Of a stretch of DNA of 64,000 nucleotides, positions 14,201 to 29,200 are shown one piece after another. How positions within the stretch are numbered: the stretch's first letter is position 1; each line of letters begins with the position of its first letter. Made by a program: the position numbers and the translations under genes. Source of the DNA: Opisthorchis felineus (taxonomy: Eukaryota; Platyhelminthes; Trematoda; Opisthorchiida; Opisthorchiidae). The stretch lies in contig SJOL01001452.1 in the NCBI GenBank assembly GCA_004794785.1, positions 124,001 to 188,000 on the forward strand, given 5' to 3'. Below the pieces are notes generated by a model that searched no databases, had not been told where the DNA came from, and saw only the letters and a program-made list of their open reading frames with translations.

Positions 14201-17200
14201 TTCCCTGTCAGCATAGGCACGAGGGACTGCAGCTCTGAGTCTGGGTTTGATCAAGATCTGTCGCGACGTCCTCGGTCGAACTGGATGGTGCTTGTCACCC
14301 TGGCGGATTGGATGAACGCCCAAGTTGGACGCCTAAGGGCAGAAGCACATCCGAGCGATGTATTCGGAGTCTACGCTCACTGTGCGAATAGTGGGGAGCA
14401 ACTTCTCTGCTCACGTAGTGAACGTCGTCCATTGTTACCGATACGAACTGTCAGTGCCAAAGCTCACATCGGAGTACTTGAAGGCCACCAAACACCAGGT
14501 ACTCCTCGGTTCAGCTGAATCATGTGACCAGCAGTCACCCATGGAGAGTCTCAATTACAGAATACCGTACTTCATGGGGTACGCAACTTGACTCTGACAG
14601 TTAGGTCATGCGAACTCGGTTATCAGTTCGTTTTCGCTCGGGAATACGTATGATAAAGTAGAGCAATTCTGTTCATCTACTTTGGAGAGTATTTGCACCT
14701 CAGCACTATCAAGTTGCGCTGACTGGACAGCTACTGGGAACTCACAGCAATGCTGCTGAAGAAGGTGGGTGAGAAGATGAGCGGAAAACAGTAAAAAAAG
14801 CTATTCTCTCGGTTTTTAGGACCGTCTCTATAAGCCATCTTATTTCACCAAATTAATACTGGATGTCGCCGAGATTAGGTAAGCCCTTTGTGATGCACCT
14901 GGCACCCCACTATGGACTGAAAACAGAATAAAGGTGGAACGGTGTTAATCGTTATCCCAGTCTGCAGGACGGGACGCAGCAGTGTCATGTGAAAACCATT
15001 GTGACATCAGCCTGGTAGCCGTATCATCCAGTGTGCTCAGTGGTATTACTTTTCAAGGTTGATCGATTACCGAGAGAGACAGATTTGTGAAAATTAAGCT
15101 AAATTACCCCCCTGGCTGATGACGTATCATCCTTGAGGTTATAAAGTAGGCGCCACTCTTCAAAGCCATCCAACGTTTGCTGTTTTTATCTAACTCTCTT
15201 ATCCTTGTGAAACTACCACGATACCTTCCAATCAAGGATGATTCTCCTTCATTTTATCCTTTATGGGAGAACCGTGCATGAACTCGTGTGGGCGCGTGCG
15301 GTTATACAGTAGGCTGTCACCACACCCGGCAGTTTACGGTAAGGGAATCGTCCCGTCCTATTCTTCAGCTTTGTTATTAAAAACTCACGGACTGTAGTGC
15401 TTCCTAGAAGCTCGTTCACAGACCGTAGGTTCGCAGATGATATTGTTCTCCTTGGTTTCCATTTTTCATAGGTGCCACTCGTTCTAGATAATCCAAATAC
15501 TTCTGCCGTACGATACGGGATGCGATTTCTACCTGAAACAAAGTATGAATGCACCAACCAGTAAAGTCAGTCAGGTTGAAAACTCACTGGAGGGGGATCC
15601 GGCGAATCATCTCCTCAAGGTTTAACAATACTGTCAGAGATGACTGAAACACGCAGTCAGTCAGACTCTGGCATCGAAGCTATAGTTTTCTCTGCCTGGA
15701 TGCTCAGTTCCTCCTTCCTTCGGATAACTAGAATAATTCAATAAAAAGTAACTGATTACCCCATCGCCTTCAGTGTTTGGATATGTATCTCACACTCTTC
15801 TATTTTCCCGTGATTTGAACCATAGCATTTGTGACCAAGGCATCCTCGGAATATAGTTTATAGCAAATTAACTGACCTGAGTTTCTCCACTTACACCGTT
15901 ACCAGTTGTTCACGCATTTTCACACCTGAGGCAATTTCTTAAACCTATGTTACCGACTTGAAGGGCATGAAGAATGGCTGTAAATCAAACGTTCAGATGT
16001 TGCTCACAATTTTTCTTTGGCTATGCAGTCTGAATTTATCACTTACCTGAGGATATTCTAATATGCAATAAACGCCAGTGTCTAGGTCACTTGACAGAAT
16101 ACTTTCAACAGCAATTTAGCTGGCCCTCGGCCACTGTACTCATGTATTTAATTCGACCCGCTTGTTTTGAGCCGTGGTATGTGGGTTTAGAACCCCTCAT
16201 TTGATGAAGTACTAATATGCCTTTTGGTCTTGATGCGCCGTCAGGCTGCCTTCCAAAGGATTGTTCAAAATGGAGGAGAATCTTTTGGGTTACGCTTGGT
16301 TTGGGACCAGTCACTGGTTTTACCCGTGCTCAAAACAGTAGCACATACCGTCTGCTCCAATCATAAGAGTATGGGTCTCACGCTGGTTGCAACAAGGATA
16401 CTGTCTTCTTTTATATTGTGACGCCTATCTTCTGCCATTAAGACAAAAGTCCGGTAGCAGCAATTACGATTCTGAACCGATGATGAGCTGATCGTACTTT
16501 TCCATTAGATCAAGCGTTTGAGCAGCTTCTCTTATGTCGCCGAGCAACAATCACGGTCTTCCTTGACGCTTCGGCTCTGCTGATAGATGAGCTCTCCTAA
16601 ATATCATTTGTCAGAGGTGGTTTCATTTAAAGTTTGTAAACATTTTTTGTCTTTTATTTTGATACCATCCCTGTTAGTTAGAGTTTACAATGAAATATAC
16701 AGAGATTTCCTAACGTCTTGTGTAGTTCATCAGGGTTGTCCCCTCTATCTTTTTCTGTTTAATTTCATCATTGACGTCACAATTGACTGCACATTGCTGG
16801 AAATCGTGAATTCCGGTATCGAAATTACGTGTGAAGAGAGGTTAACGGATCTGAATTATTCGGACGTCAGAGTTATGTTTGACGAGTTTCCCTCCGCACT
16901 TCAAACAAAAAATCGCAGGTGATCTCATGTTTCGACATGCGTTTTCCACCCAAAGTTTAACATCTTGCTTCAATATTTCCCATCCCATTATGTTTCTATA
17001 AAACTTCAAAACGGACAGCTTGAATTTGTTGATCGATTCAGTTTCCGTGGCAGCTGAATAAGCCGTGATTGTACAGATGAAGTAGATAAGTGGATAATTA
17101 GAGCACGAGCTGCGGTCCCTAACTTGCTTCATTTGTGGCGTCCAAACCAAATTTCGTTGAAGCCAAAGGGTCGTATTGGCAAGGCAACCGTATAAGCGGT

Positions 17201-20200
17201 CTTACGCTACGGTTGTGAGACTTGACCCTTCAAATTCGAGGGCCTGAGGCGTCCTCAAGTTTTTTATCACCCGTGTCTCTGCAGCGTCGTAAAAGTTAGC
17301 TGGCATAAGCCAGTCCACAACGAGGTAATGTGTAAGCAGGTACTTGCTAATGAATCCTATTCCTTAGAGCAACAGATTAAACTTGCCAGGTTGAGCTGAT
17401 TCGGGCGTGTGCTATGTATACTCAGCGGCCAACTGCCTAAGAAGACGGTGTTTTCTTTTTCGAGCGACTATTGGCAAAAGCTTCGCGGGAACAGGCCATG
17501 ACATGGCAACGTGAAATGAAACGGCTACTGTAAAACCGAGTACTGCGGGATCTCCGCGCCTTCTTGGCTACGGTCCATGTGATCCTGCTTGCAGGTGGTT
17601 GGAAAGTCTGCAGGACATGACAAGAAGCCGATCTCGGCGACGCGCATACTGACATTAGTCAGACGGCCCAGCTGAACTCCGTCTGTCCTTGTGCGCCGGG
17701 CTTAGGTCGTTTGAGGTTGCCGAAGTACGCTGGGTTGATCCCACTGATTGTGCCTGACTTCGGCATTACGATCAGAATTTTTGTTTCAGTTTTGTCTAGA
17801 CGTGTAGGCATCTTATCGTTGATCATTTTCGTTAAAAAACATAAGGCTTTCTCAGAATGCATCTCCAACTTTCCATCTTCTTCCCGATCTGTACTATGGC
17901 ATTATTCGCTCGCGATTGTATGGCACCTGCGCACCAGTATGTGTTACTGGTGTATTGTTATCAAGGATGATGATGATGATGACGATGGTGATGATGATGG
18001 TGATGATAATGGAGTACAGTCTTCAACTAACGAATAAACTGTAAAAAATGCATGTTATGGAAACTTTTAAAGTCAATACAACGTAGTGGAATGATGTATT
18101 ATAATCTGACGTTTCGGTTTCCAAGGCCAACCCAATTCAAGGTTTCTACAATCATTTGAATAAGAGCCAAGTGCAGCGTCATTTAGACCAGCTATCGTGT
18201 ATTCTGTTTGACGCGTTCCTATGATCAGTTGGCAGTCAAATGCGACCAGCGCGTGTGAGTTGCTATCTCTGTGTTTGCTCTGTGTACGTGTGCTTTGATC
18301 AAGACGTACCTCCGTTTGTTGCTATCCTGGCTGTGATGAGTCATTGTTGAAACTTCAGCTTGACATCTGATTACTGTACCTACTAAGGTGTACAGTAAGT
18401 CCTAGCTGAGTAGGCGGGATGCGTGTGCTACCACCACGGTCAATGTGGTTTGGTTGTGTGTTGCTCTCTAGCGCTTCAGGGCACGCCCGTTCTAAGCGTG
18501 GCTTGAATCCTGACTGGAGTGTACGTGTACCATTAAAGTTGGTCCGATGGCGTGCTACGTGATTTTTTGTCAAGAATATTAGGATGTTCTCTTGGATAGA
18601 CATGCTTATTTGTGTTCTATCAAGGAAAAAATGCTTAATCACATATTTGGTGTTGATGCAGGTAAAAGTAACCAGAAAGTGTGCATTCTCTTATTGCATT
18701 TTTTCACTTTCGATAAACTATATGACGAATATCATGAAAATAAAGCTTACACGAAACTTTAAAAAAAACACAAGCCGGATTTCTCTCATTAGACCAGTTT
18801 TTAACCTTACGGTAACTGCGTGCAGTATGCTCTTCAGACGACCAGTGGATGCTATTACTCGACTAGTGGACGCTATTACTCTGCCAGTGAAACGATTATC
18901 TGTAATCCTGTTGAGGACTCTTCTTTGCTAACGCAAATTCTAAACTGAACCTCGATAATTACGTGACTGGTATTTGACTGACGTGATGGATAAGAGACTT
19001 TTTCACGGAAGTCTTCCCTCACGAGAAAGCAAACGACTCATGTGACCTTGTCACCTGAAACGTATTTCATTGCCCTAATGAGGACAATAAATGTGAGTTA
19101 ATGGCTCACGTTACAAATAGGGCGAAATGGCAGTTTGCAAACCGTTTTTGTTGGCTTGGTTCCTGGAAAGCGGGAGGATTGCATAGCGACCTTCTAACCT
19201 TCACACTTTTTAGCCCTTGTGACAATGATGCTTTATTTTGATCTGACTACAGAGGACTCATACATACTTCGATGCAATATACCCAAAACCTCCGGCAGAA
19301 ATTCGATCTGATATGTGTTTACAAACTACTGCACAAATGCTTTGTCATAATTATTGATCAGCGGCATTATAAACCTCCTGGGAGACTGGGACCCACAACC
19401 TTTTCGATTGTGGTTGTATTATTTAGCCACAGTTGGCTGGCCCGTAATATAAATAACTCGCACCAAGAAAGGATCTGCTGCCAGAGTTTTTCACTCACAC
19501 AACTTCGATTTTGTGATCGGCAGTTGACTAGATAATTTGATGACTATATCCCATTAAGAAGGATCATGGCATTTGAAGGATTTTCCCATTCCTGAGATGA
19601 TTCTCATACTAGGCAAGTACCAGAAAGATCCCGAAGCGTGGACTGACCTGTCATCCTGCAAGTAAAGGGAGTGTACGTTGAAAAGCCTAGAGGATCACTC
19701 GCGGCACTGCTGTTGAATATGTGACGAGAATCAAACCTACGACATTTCCGTTAGTAGGTTACGATTAGAAATGTGATTAGCTCACACCCTAACAAAATCA
19801 TTTCTGTGTACGCTACAGATAGAATTTTACATATATATATATATATATANNNTATATATATATATAACGACTAACTGAACACTGACGCTGACGACTTATT
19901 ATATGGTTCCCAAATACACATAAAAATAATAGTCATTTAGCTGTGACACGCCTTTAATGCCTGGCTGTCATGCCACCCGATGGAAACACGAACACTGATA
20001 CACTGTCTGGTTTCCCATGCCTACAAAAGGATTAATCGAGAGTCCGAAGCTGGCTTCGAACCGCGAATCTTCAGGTCTTCAGGTTGGTGCCTTAAACATG
20101 GGGCTATCTCGAGCCTTATTACCTGGTACCTGGTTTGCTATTTTACCAGTAGCAGAAGTAAACAGCTGCAGTATTTTCGTCGCCAGCTTAGAGAATACAG

Positions 20201-23200
20201 TGAAAGATTATGAGGCCAACACCTTGACTTAGTTCTGAGACAGTCAACTGTTAACATTTTGCAATAAACCAATTATTAGGCCAACGCTTTTTACCAGTGT
20301 AGAATCAACAAACGAAAATTAACTAGTGTACTTGCTCTCACTGTTGAAAGCTGCTAAGTATGTCCAGAAATACTGTGGTAATCACATATTCTATCTGTTA
20401 AATTGCCCAATGTTACAAAGGTTTCCAGATGTGGCGAGCGGTTAAAAGCATGGTTCAACCCCAACTGTTGTCCTCAAAGAGAGCGGGATACTCCGAAATT
20501 TACGTAACAGAGATAAATGGAGCAACAAGCGGTAAGTTTCTCTAAAATTAGGCATTGTTGAAAACAAAACTGCAATATATTGACTCAAATTTGAAATATC
20601 CTCCAGTTTAAGATCATGTCCGAACATTTCGTCTCAAAGGTTACCTTGTTTGATAAATATTTATACAGTATTATGTTTCCCATCTGTTTTATGTTTTTCG
20701 CATAAGCAGACAACCGAAATACACAATCGTCGTTTTTCTGCCTAAAATTCGGTATCCTGATCATCGGAAACATACGGATGACTGCATTTTCCGGTTGCTT
20801 GGTGAACGTGGGACAGCGACTGGCCGTGACAGCCTTATGTATTCATTGGGGGAAACGCGTGCCCTCATGCTCTGTCTGCCATATTGAAAAAATTCCAACC
20901 ACTCTCCGAGCAACTCAGATCCAAAGGAAGGTTGTGTGGAAAAGGGTTGATCAGTGAGCTGTTCTATTCGTGTTTAGTTTTCATGGTCGATCAGTCACAT
21001 TGGTAATCTACTAAGCAAATTACAATCAGGGTAATGCTGGCACTAGTCGCTCATCATTTGCCCGGGATTACAGCACCTCTGACTGCATTTGAGCCGATAT
21101 AGTATAAATTCACTCCCAACAACTCATGGGCCTAACACGGATAAAACGTGTGACTGAGATTAGACGAAGCCGGCTCTGGACATCTCTGGTAAACAAACCA
21201 GCGACCCTTCAAATAATCAACAGCTTGCGTTAAAATTCCCTCAAAAATCCAGGAAACCGTCAGAATCATCTGCATGAGCATACAGGTATTTACGCTGTGT
21301 TCGGAGTGCGCACCCATTGGCATCACGTTCCAGCACTAAATGGAAGTTGCCCATGTCCAGTATTTCTGCCAGAACATGAAAGCTCACGTTTTACCTTCAA
21401 GAAGTTTTGAGTACAGCTTTCACCTATATATACTTGATGAAAGTCTATTCTACACGTTTAGCCTGGTTACTTCTACATAGAAACCTGTAGTCATCATATA
21501 TTCACCAACAAGTTCATGGAGTGGAACAAACGATGAATAATATGAAGTGGAAAATCCATTTTTGTTGAGCTAGAGCTAAACTTTTTCTGAGTGTGTTTAC
21601 CCAAACGACAACACCAGATGCTCCCGGTTGTGAATATTCAACCGGGAGCACTAAGCTGATAGAAATAAACGAATGGATCTACTTCAAACCCAATGGCGAG
21701 TGATGTTAAAAAGTATAGGAGGCTCGGGCGCGCTGCTTGGTTGTCAGCCTGTTCACTGAGCTCATCGACTGGATTGCAAACGTTTTATCACCCGTCTAAT
21801 TAAAGTCGCCATTGCGAGTCAGGAAGGCTGAAGTGACGATATGTTTGCGATCCAAATGATAAGCTCAGGGGAAAGACTGACAATAATTGGTGAACTTCAA
21901 GAAGAAAAAAACTGGTCCTGGACCATCAGAGAGTTCCCAGAAACTTTATAAATAGTGTTTCACCAATGTTAACAAATTGAGACAAAGTTAAGGTGCGTAC
22001 CTTGGCCTTGGTAACCACTGGACAATTTTCGCCGGCTTAGTCAGTGGTGCTCGGAAAGGACTCCGTATGTACCAAGCACCATAATTCTACCTCTTCCCAA
22101 TCCACACAAGCATTTCACACCCATCCGAGGATATACTCACATCCATTGCCATTTCATGAAGCTGCCAAAAGGCGATTAGCTCCGGGTTACTAGGACAAAC
22201 CGCAGTAAGTGTTCTGAAGTCCTCGAAGACGACATTTACTTGAAGGTGGAGATGGTTTTCGAGTTCACTTGTAACTTGATTACTGCATCCAACAAGATTT
22301 CAGGATGGCAACTGTCACGCCTGTAAGGAGTACGGTTTTCTGCGGCTACAAGCACAGCAATTCTTCAGGGATCCTGCGAAATGTCTGCCGCTTTCTCTGT
22401 AGGCAGCATTCTGGCCTATCCTGAAATGACAGTATATATAGCTTGATTTCACGTTACCCAAAAATCACTGATCCAAAATAAATTATTAGACGCAAAGAAT
22501 GATGAAGGAAAGTATACGAAAGGTTGGCATGGTCCTACTCACAAAAATGAGGGAAATTGAGTTTGAAGAATGTGCACGAGAGCACAGAAGGTAGAGAGAC
22601 GTTGTAGACCAGTGCTACTAAAAGCTTCGTCAGTCTATTGGAAAAATCCTGAAGACTTGTACGACATTTGACTTCAAAACCCACGGATAGAGATCAGTAA
22701 CTAAAGGAAAGACAGGCAATTCAGCGTGTATTACGAGACGCAATAACCAATACCACACTCAGCACTCTCGCAAACCAGGCATAGGGCGTCCATCACACGA
22801 TTAGGTATGAAATAAATCGGCAAGAAAGTACACTCAGCGCCATGTGCTCCGCATAAGTAAATGCGGTACGTAGGGATCACAAAAATGACGGGCAAAACCG
22901 AGACACTGACAGTGACCTCAGGAAGCCCCAGCTGAGGAAGGTAGATTCTCCAATGTGAAATAATCACCGGTTCTTAAACAGTAAAATCAACATCCAAATC
23001 GATGGCGCGTAGGGCTGAGATAGCAGAGGGAGAAGATTTGTCAGCATCATATTTCTGCCTGCTCTTATTTCATTCGAACATTCGGAGGCTGTAAGGTTTT
23101 TCTATCATCGTTGTTAGTTTGGTTTAGGCTTGATAAGCTAGGCCAAAATAGGTGATCTCGATGTTTCGAAGATGGCGTTTACCAGAAGATCATGAAGGCT

Positions 23201-26200
23201 TCCGAGTTTACCGTTGCATTCTTTACCCAAAGCATATTCACCGAGCTCTCCAAGTGACTGCGATTTCCATGACGATTCTTGTCAGCACAACCAAGCCTGG
23301 CATCTCTTAGCTGGTTGCACCAAAGCAGAATACCGCGGGCAAATATCCAGGAAAATACGCCTTCTGAGAACACAAAGCATTGATTAGAGAGCGGTAAAGC
23401 GACCCAATCCTGCCAACCATTGCCATTAACGCTATTGCGCAATCTGTCATTCATAGCAGCCACGATATCGGCTCCTGGGTTCACATATTTTCCTTAAACC
23501 CTCACAAGAATGAGAAAAACCCACTGCGCTTACTGTAAGATGATTAACCAAGTAGCGTAGAAGTTTGCACTGCATAGACAGCAGTGTATCCGTACGTGCT
23601 TTTGGCTGTATCGGGACAGTTGCACTCAGACTTTGGATGCCTGTCTTCCTTGTTGTTTGCAACGTGGATCTTGCCAACCAGGGTGTCCGATTGTAGACGT
23701 AACCAGCCATGGATGGATCGCTTTACGTTGTTATCCAACCAGTGAACCTGTTCATGTAGACTTGGATGAGCACTTCTGATTTATCAGCCTCGGAATTAGG
23801 TTGTCCCTTGGGATTTTCATTCGTTGATTCGACTTCAACGACCTGGGCGTCACCTTATTGAGCAATTTTAGCAGCTGCACAAGTTGAGTGCAGATTCCTT
23901 TCCGAAATAAACCACCTTATTGGTTGGACCCAGATGAGTGGGGGTTCAGCAGCACTCAAAAATTCTTGACTTAAACCGCAGTAGCCGGATGTATTCCGTT
24001 TCCACAGATCACAATTGCTTTCGTTCTCCGGATGCTGATCAGTAACCCGACTTGACTTCAGCAGTTTCATCCCTCTCTTTACGCGAGCCTGACTTTTTCC
24101 ACACCCGGCGTGAAACTGGAAGCCCACTAGTGGTTGCCAATAACCACATTCATCTTGTTGATGAAAACTACTAGTGTGCGTGGATCTTCCGCCCTCAGTC
24201 CTCTGCGAAGGGGAAACTACAAATGAGGGAAAAGTGGTACAGTCCCCCTCATAGGATTGACGTTGTTTCGATCTAGGAGTAACAGTGCTCCAAGCTCCCG
24301 GACAGCATTGCGTCATTTAGAATTGAGTGAAGAGTTGCGAACTGTCAACAAAGATCAGACTAAAGTTGGAAGCGGTCGCTAAAGGATAGTAAATCAAAGT
24401 CTGTTACAGCAAAGACAACTTTCGCAATGTGATTATGCTGGTTGGAATGATGGTGGTTGGAACCAACCACTGCAACCAATATTGTTAATACCACTATACT
24501 CATTGTATTATAACCCTATAGTCAGACAGTTCTCGATGGATAAACCTGGACGAAGAATCTCACCAACACCTCTATTCCACAGCCCATCTGAAACTGGTTC
24601 GTAAGTGATTCGAATTGTTTCCAGCATCGCGGTTAGGGCTTGGGTGCTTGTGTATTTGTGTGGATGTGAATACTTAGGGCTGTTATGGCCTGTAAAAATG
24701 TGGACGTCTAATTAACGACACGTAAATTCTTGTTGTCTTTCATCAAAGCAAGCAAGACGATGTTGAGGACAAACTCAGATTGGTGACCACACTATCAATC
24801 ATTATTATTATATTATTCAAAGTTATGGGGAGATTACCTACAGTTGAAGGCGGGTTTCGTGCACTCTTTGTTGGTGTATTCAAGCTTGTGCAGACCCCCG
24901 GTTACGAATCATCGAGATATCAACAAGGTGCGACTCCCTTTCATGTCTGCATTTTTGCGGAGCGCCTATTTTCATTTTGTCATGATCTGGCCAATTGAAG
25001 GTGGTTTTCTTACACATGTGTTAGTCTGTTTGCAAACAATATTAAGTTGTGGTTAGGTCTCAAATCACAGAATACTCCCAATTCGCTGGTTTTTACAAAC
25101 AAATATTCAGTTATCTAATTGGTTGATTATCCTACTGGTTGATCAGTTAAGCACGCAGTTACTGTAGATCGAAAATAATTTTGGGTTGCTGCAACACTGA
25201 GTTCCTGCCTCCCTGAAGGCAAACAGACTGAAGCAGAATGAAAATCGAAAATTTGGCAGACACCAAGACCTCTGGGATTTTATTCACTCTGAATACTGAT
25301 ACAGTCATGTTCTGTGCACAAAAAGTTTTTTGTTTTTGATCTGTTTCGAATAGTGTGACAACCACATGACTATAAGGCATATGTGCATGCAATAATGCAT
25401 TATTCCCAATAAATATCCCTGGGGGATTCACTAAACACAAGCAATTTTTTCGTCTCCCAGCTGGTCATAAATGATGTATCAGTGACTGCCCGAATGCCCG
25501 GTGGAAAGCGTTGGAAAAAGTGTTTCGTTTGTGGTAAATTTGAGCTGTAGCACGCTGTTTCATTGCGCAAATAATTAAGCATTAAGTGGTAGTTCAGGGA
25601 AGAGTAAATTATAGCAATACGATCAATTTTGAAATTCGTCTTATGTGACCTGTTCGCTATCGCTGGCCACATTAAGAGGAAATACAAATCTTCAGAACTG
25701 GGAAACCTCCAAAAATGCAAACGAAATGCTGTGATAAATGTATAGAATTTATCCGATTTTGCCTCCCAAAACAGGTATTTAACCCCACAAAGAGGCAGTT
25801 TTATCAGGTTCCACATGTGGCTTCACCTGGTTAGATCTCTAGGTCTACAAGCGTTCTGCTGTTACAGATTCCTCGGAATAGTTTGGTGGTAGGGGAACCT
25901 ATTTCATTTAGCTGAAAAATTTTCACTCAAACCTAGCAACTGTACACTCAAATGCAGTTGACGGCTATATCACTTGGTTTATACTTATTTTGAGTTGGGT
26001 CATTTGTCCGCCGTTATTTTTATGGCAGTTTTTTGGAAACATCAAAGAGGTGGTCAACTGTCCATTGGATGATGGGACTACCCACTCCAACTCTATTTTT
26101 TCCCAAAAATTTGCGTGGGGTAGAAAATTGTCGATGAGACAGTCACATAACCCATACTGAGAGACGAAGATGACCCGGCTAGCTGGTAGATGACTGAGGA

Positions 26201-29200
26201 ATTACTGCAATTGGTTAGCTGATTAGAACAGCTGCCATACATGAGCACGGATGACGGTGACTCATCTTTGAGATGTAAATGCAGTGATTTATAGGAAGTA
26301 AATATGAGGAGCCTCAATAATAATGTTCGCACAAATATCTGTTCCAAACATCGGCTGTAATTCTTTACCAAATAAAGACAGTGATTTTGTCAACGCACGG
26401 CATAGGCGAATGAAAATTAATGAATACTTCTAGTTAGGGGCACCCGGTTGCGCTGAAAATATTTGATTTTCAGTCACAGTATCCCAATTCAAACTGTTCT
26501 TCTACATACGTCGCTAATGTAAGGCCAAACAATGGCCTAGTGCTCTTGCGATTACCTGAGCCAGTAGCTGACATTTTCAGCTTTTAACATTTCAGACATG
26601 CTCGTGACGCTTGTGACGTCATTACTATGGTAAGAAAAAAGATAAACTCTCTGACGCTTATTACTGCCAAACTAATAACCGTCGTATGTTTATTCTACGG
26701 ACCCGACTACGTCTACCGGTTCAACAAGACTTGTCAACACAAAACTCTCAGGAAAAGGTGTAATGCGTTGGAATACACCGCCCCGTTTAGGTGCACACAT
26801 GCCACCGAATAGGTGCGTTTTCGTGATGGACAATATACAGATGACAGCCGAAAGTTTTCTCCATTACTGGTGTTTCTTCCAATGTAATCAGCTGCAAAGA
26901 GATGCCATTGTCAATCGATCGGGTCACACAAATTAATTAAAGAACAAGGGTTATCACAATTGATGCGTGGCAAAGAAAACATTATGCCGTTTGCCGTTCA
27001 TGTAAGAGATGGGATCACAAAACCCTGTGCATTCCCTCAAGTAATAATTTTTTCGAACGCACGGTCTTGGGCCAAACCACTAGCCACAACGCAACAAGCA
27101 TAAGGGTTTCCGTCCAACCAAATTCCAACTTGTTGCTTGCCAATTTTCCTTTATCAGGATTGCATTCAGTTTGGAAAGTTCCAAAGCGTTGGCTGTTTTA
27201 AGAAAACGGAATATGCACTTCCGTAGACTGGTGCTCATCAGAGTAATTTTCAATGTAATGTAATGTAATGTAATGTAATGTAATGTAATGTACAATATGC
27301 TATAGATAAAGAAAAATCTGCCAAAGAGCTGTTGAAACATTACACCCTTTCAAGGGAATTGTCGATCGCTGACCGTTAATTACTCGAATAAAGTGATAAA
27401 ACTTTTCATCTAAACTCATAAGTAAGGTCAGGTGAAAAGTAACGCAAAACCCTCTATATTGGCTATCTTTGCATTGCTTTCTGTGGGTCATATGCCCAAA
27501 CCAAACTGCTTTCTACCCATGCCAGTCCCGGTACATCACATATCTTGGTCAACAAACTTTTAGTTGTACAAGTGCACGCAGCCCAGGTACTTAGACAAAG
27601 ACTAACAGTCTGACAAAATGAACTGCGAAAATGCCAGTTGGTTCACCCAAAAGCCAGTTGACGTTCACCATGAGTTGTCTGCCATGAGAAAATTGTAATG
27701 TCATCAAACAACCAAGAGTCACGAATGATACACAGTTCCCAAGGCCCAGTAAAAGCTCTAGTATTGTAATCTGGAAGAGACAAACGAGATCCTTGCTAGA
27801 ATAATGTCAGTTAAATGTCAGTCACGCCACATATGGAAAATGTTTTGGCCACAGTACTTTAAATATTAAGCCGGGATGTATTCTTTAAAAAAGATTAAAT
27901 AAAAATAGTTAAAACCAATCGCTTTTCAGGTCCCTTGGATAAAAGCATAGTCAGCAGTGCATAACAATCGTGCTACACTTCGCCCAGCTCGGCGATGGGG
28001 AGTTTGCTTCCCATAAACACATCCAAATGCTTGCTCTTGTGCAAGGACCGCTCATACCATTTTTTGTGAGAGTCATATCTGACCTGGCGGGATCGGTGGA
28101 CATCACATTGATGAGTCAGAAGCCTCCACGTTCTGTTGATGCGTCTGCCTACAACGTGCTCTACCAGGACCTTGATAAACAGGATTTTTTACTGTCAAAG
28201 TATTCGATACTCGGGTTCGGCTAACTGCCAATGAGACTCCAACTCTTTTGTGTGAAAAAAGTCTGTTTTTAATTTTCGGGAACAAAGCTTTATCTAGATC
28301 GGTGCCGTGTTAACTGATGAGTTTATGGGTCAGGCATTAACCGTTGGTTTCCAGTGAAAAACAAATGGATTGTCCTCAGACAGACTTTTCCAGTTTGACT
28401 GGTTTGCAGTTTGTTGAGCTGAGCAATTTGGCTGCAAATGTATTAATGCCAACAGAGTAGAGATCGTAAGGGCTTAGTAACAGCGACGCGTCGTAATGCG
28501 TCGGGCGGTTTAAACGATAAGAGTGGTAGCGTTGGCGCCGGCGGGCCAAACTCATATGGATTGAGTCAGGAGGTCAGATTCAACGATTGTCTGCACACCG
28601 ATTAATCACGCCACCTCCGTTGCTGATGAAACGTTTGCAATAAAACTGCTCATCTCATCGAATGGAACGGCAGCCATTTATACGAAGTAAGCTACTAACA
28701 TTCTCCTCCGTTGCAAGTCTATTCCAGTTGAAGCTAGAGGCATTCCGTCTATATGACATCGTCAGTTACAAAAACACGTTTGACCCATATTTCTGGGTCA
28801 CTGAATTCTATATATCGTGACATGAAGCTTGTATAAGAGCAGGATCTTAATTAATGTATCCCCTTTTGTGAGACTGTGCCTTAGTAGATTTGAGGACGGT
28901 AAGCTCAAGGGAACAGTTTAGGGCGGATCCACATTAAGTGGGCAGTATTTATAAGTTTTCAGGTTAACCTCATTTAAAGCCAAAATAGGCTAAGTCAAAA
29001 TACTTTTTCAAGCTGAGGATTATATTCAACACAAGGTTTGGTTTTCATTGCGAATTCCAATTTAAAATGGTAACCCGGAAAAAGTTATCAGCGCAGCCTG
29101 AAAAGCTATAGAATTCTTAACAGAATAACAGTGCCCCCGAGAACGTGATTCAAGCACGATTATTTTGAAAGTGATGGACGCTAAAAACCGGTATCTGCAC

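Noticed and set aside
16105..16314. Minus-strand 69-codon frame next to the gene B exon at 16.05 kb
   Set aside because: It is antisense to the start of the LINE relic and lacks splice sites; treated as a shadow.
19023..19054. Possible 32-bp exon (VTRSHESFAF)
   Set aside because: Splice sites are fair, but the exon at 22001 joins directly to 18366 in phase without it.
24830..24890. Minus frame EYTNKECTKPAFNC with TAG/GTAATC donor
   Set aside because: No acceptor is close enough and the plus strand is equally open; left out of gene B.
27225..27250. CTGATGAGCAC on the minus strand with a possible GCAC/GTGC helix
   Set aside because: GAAA is not at the required position and no second copy is present.
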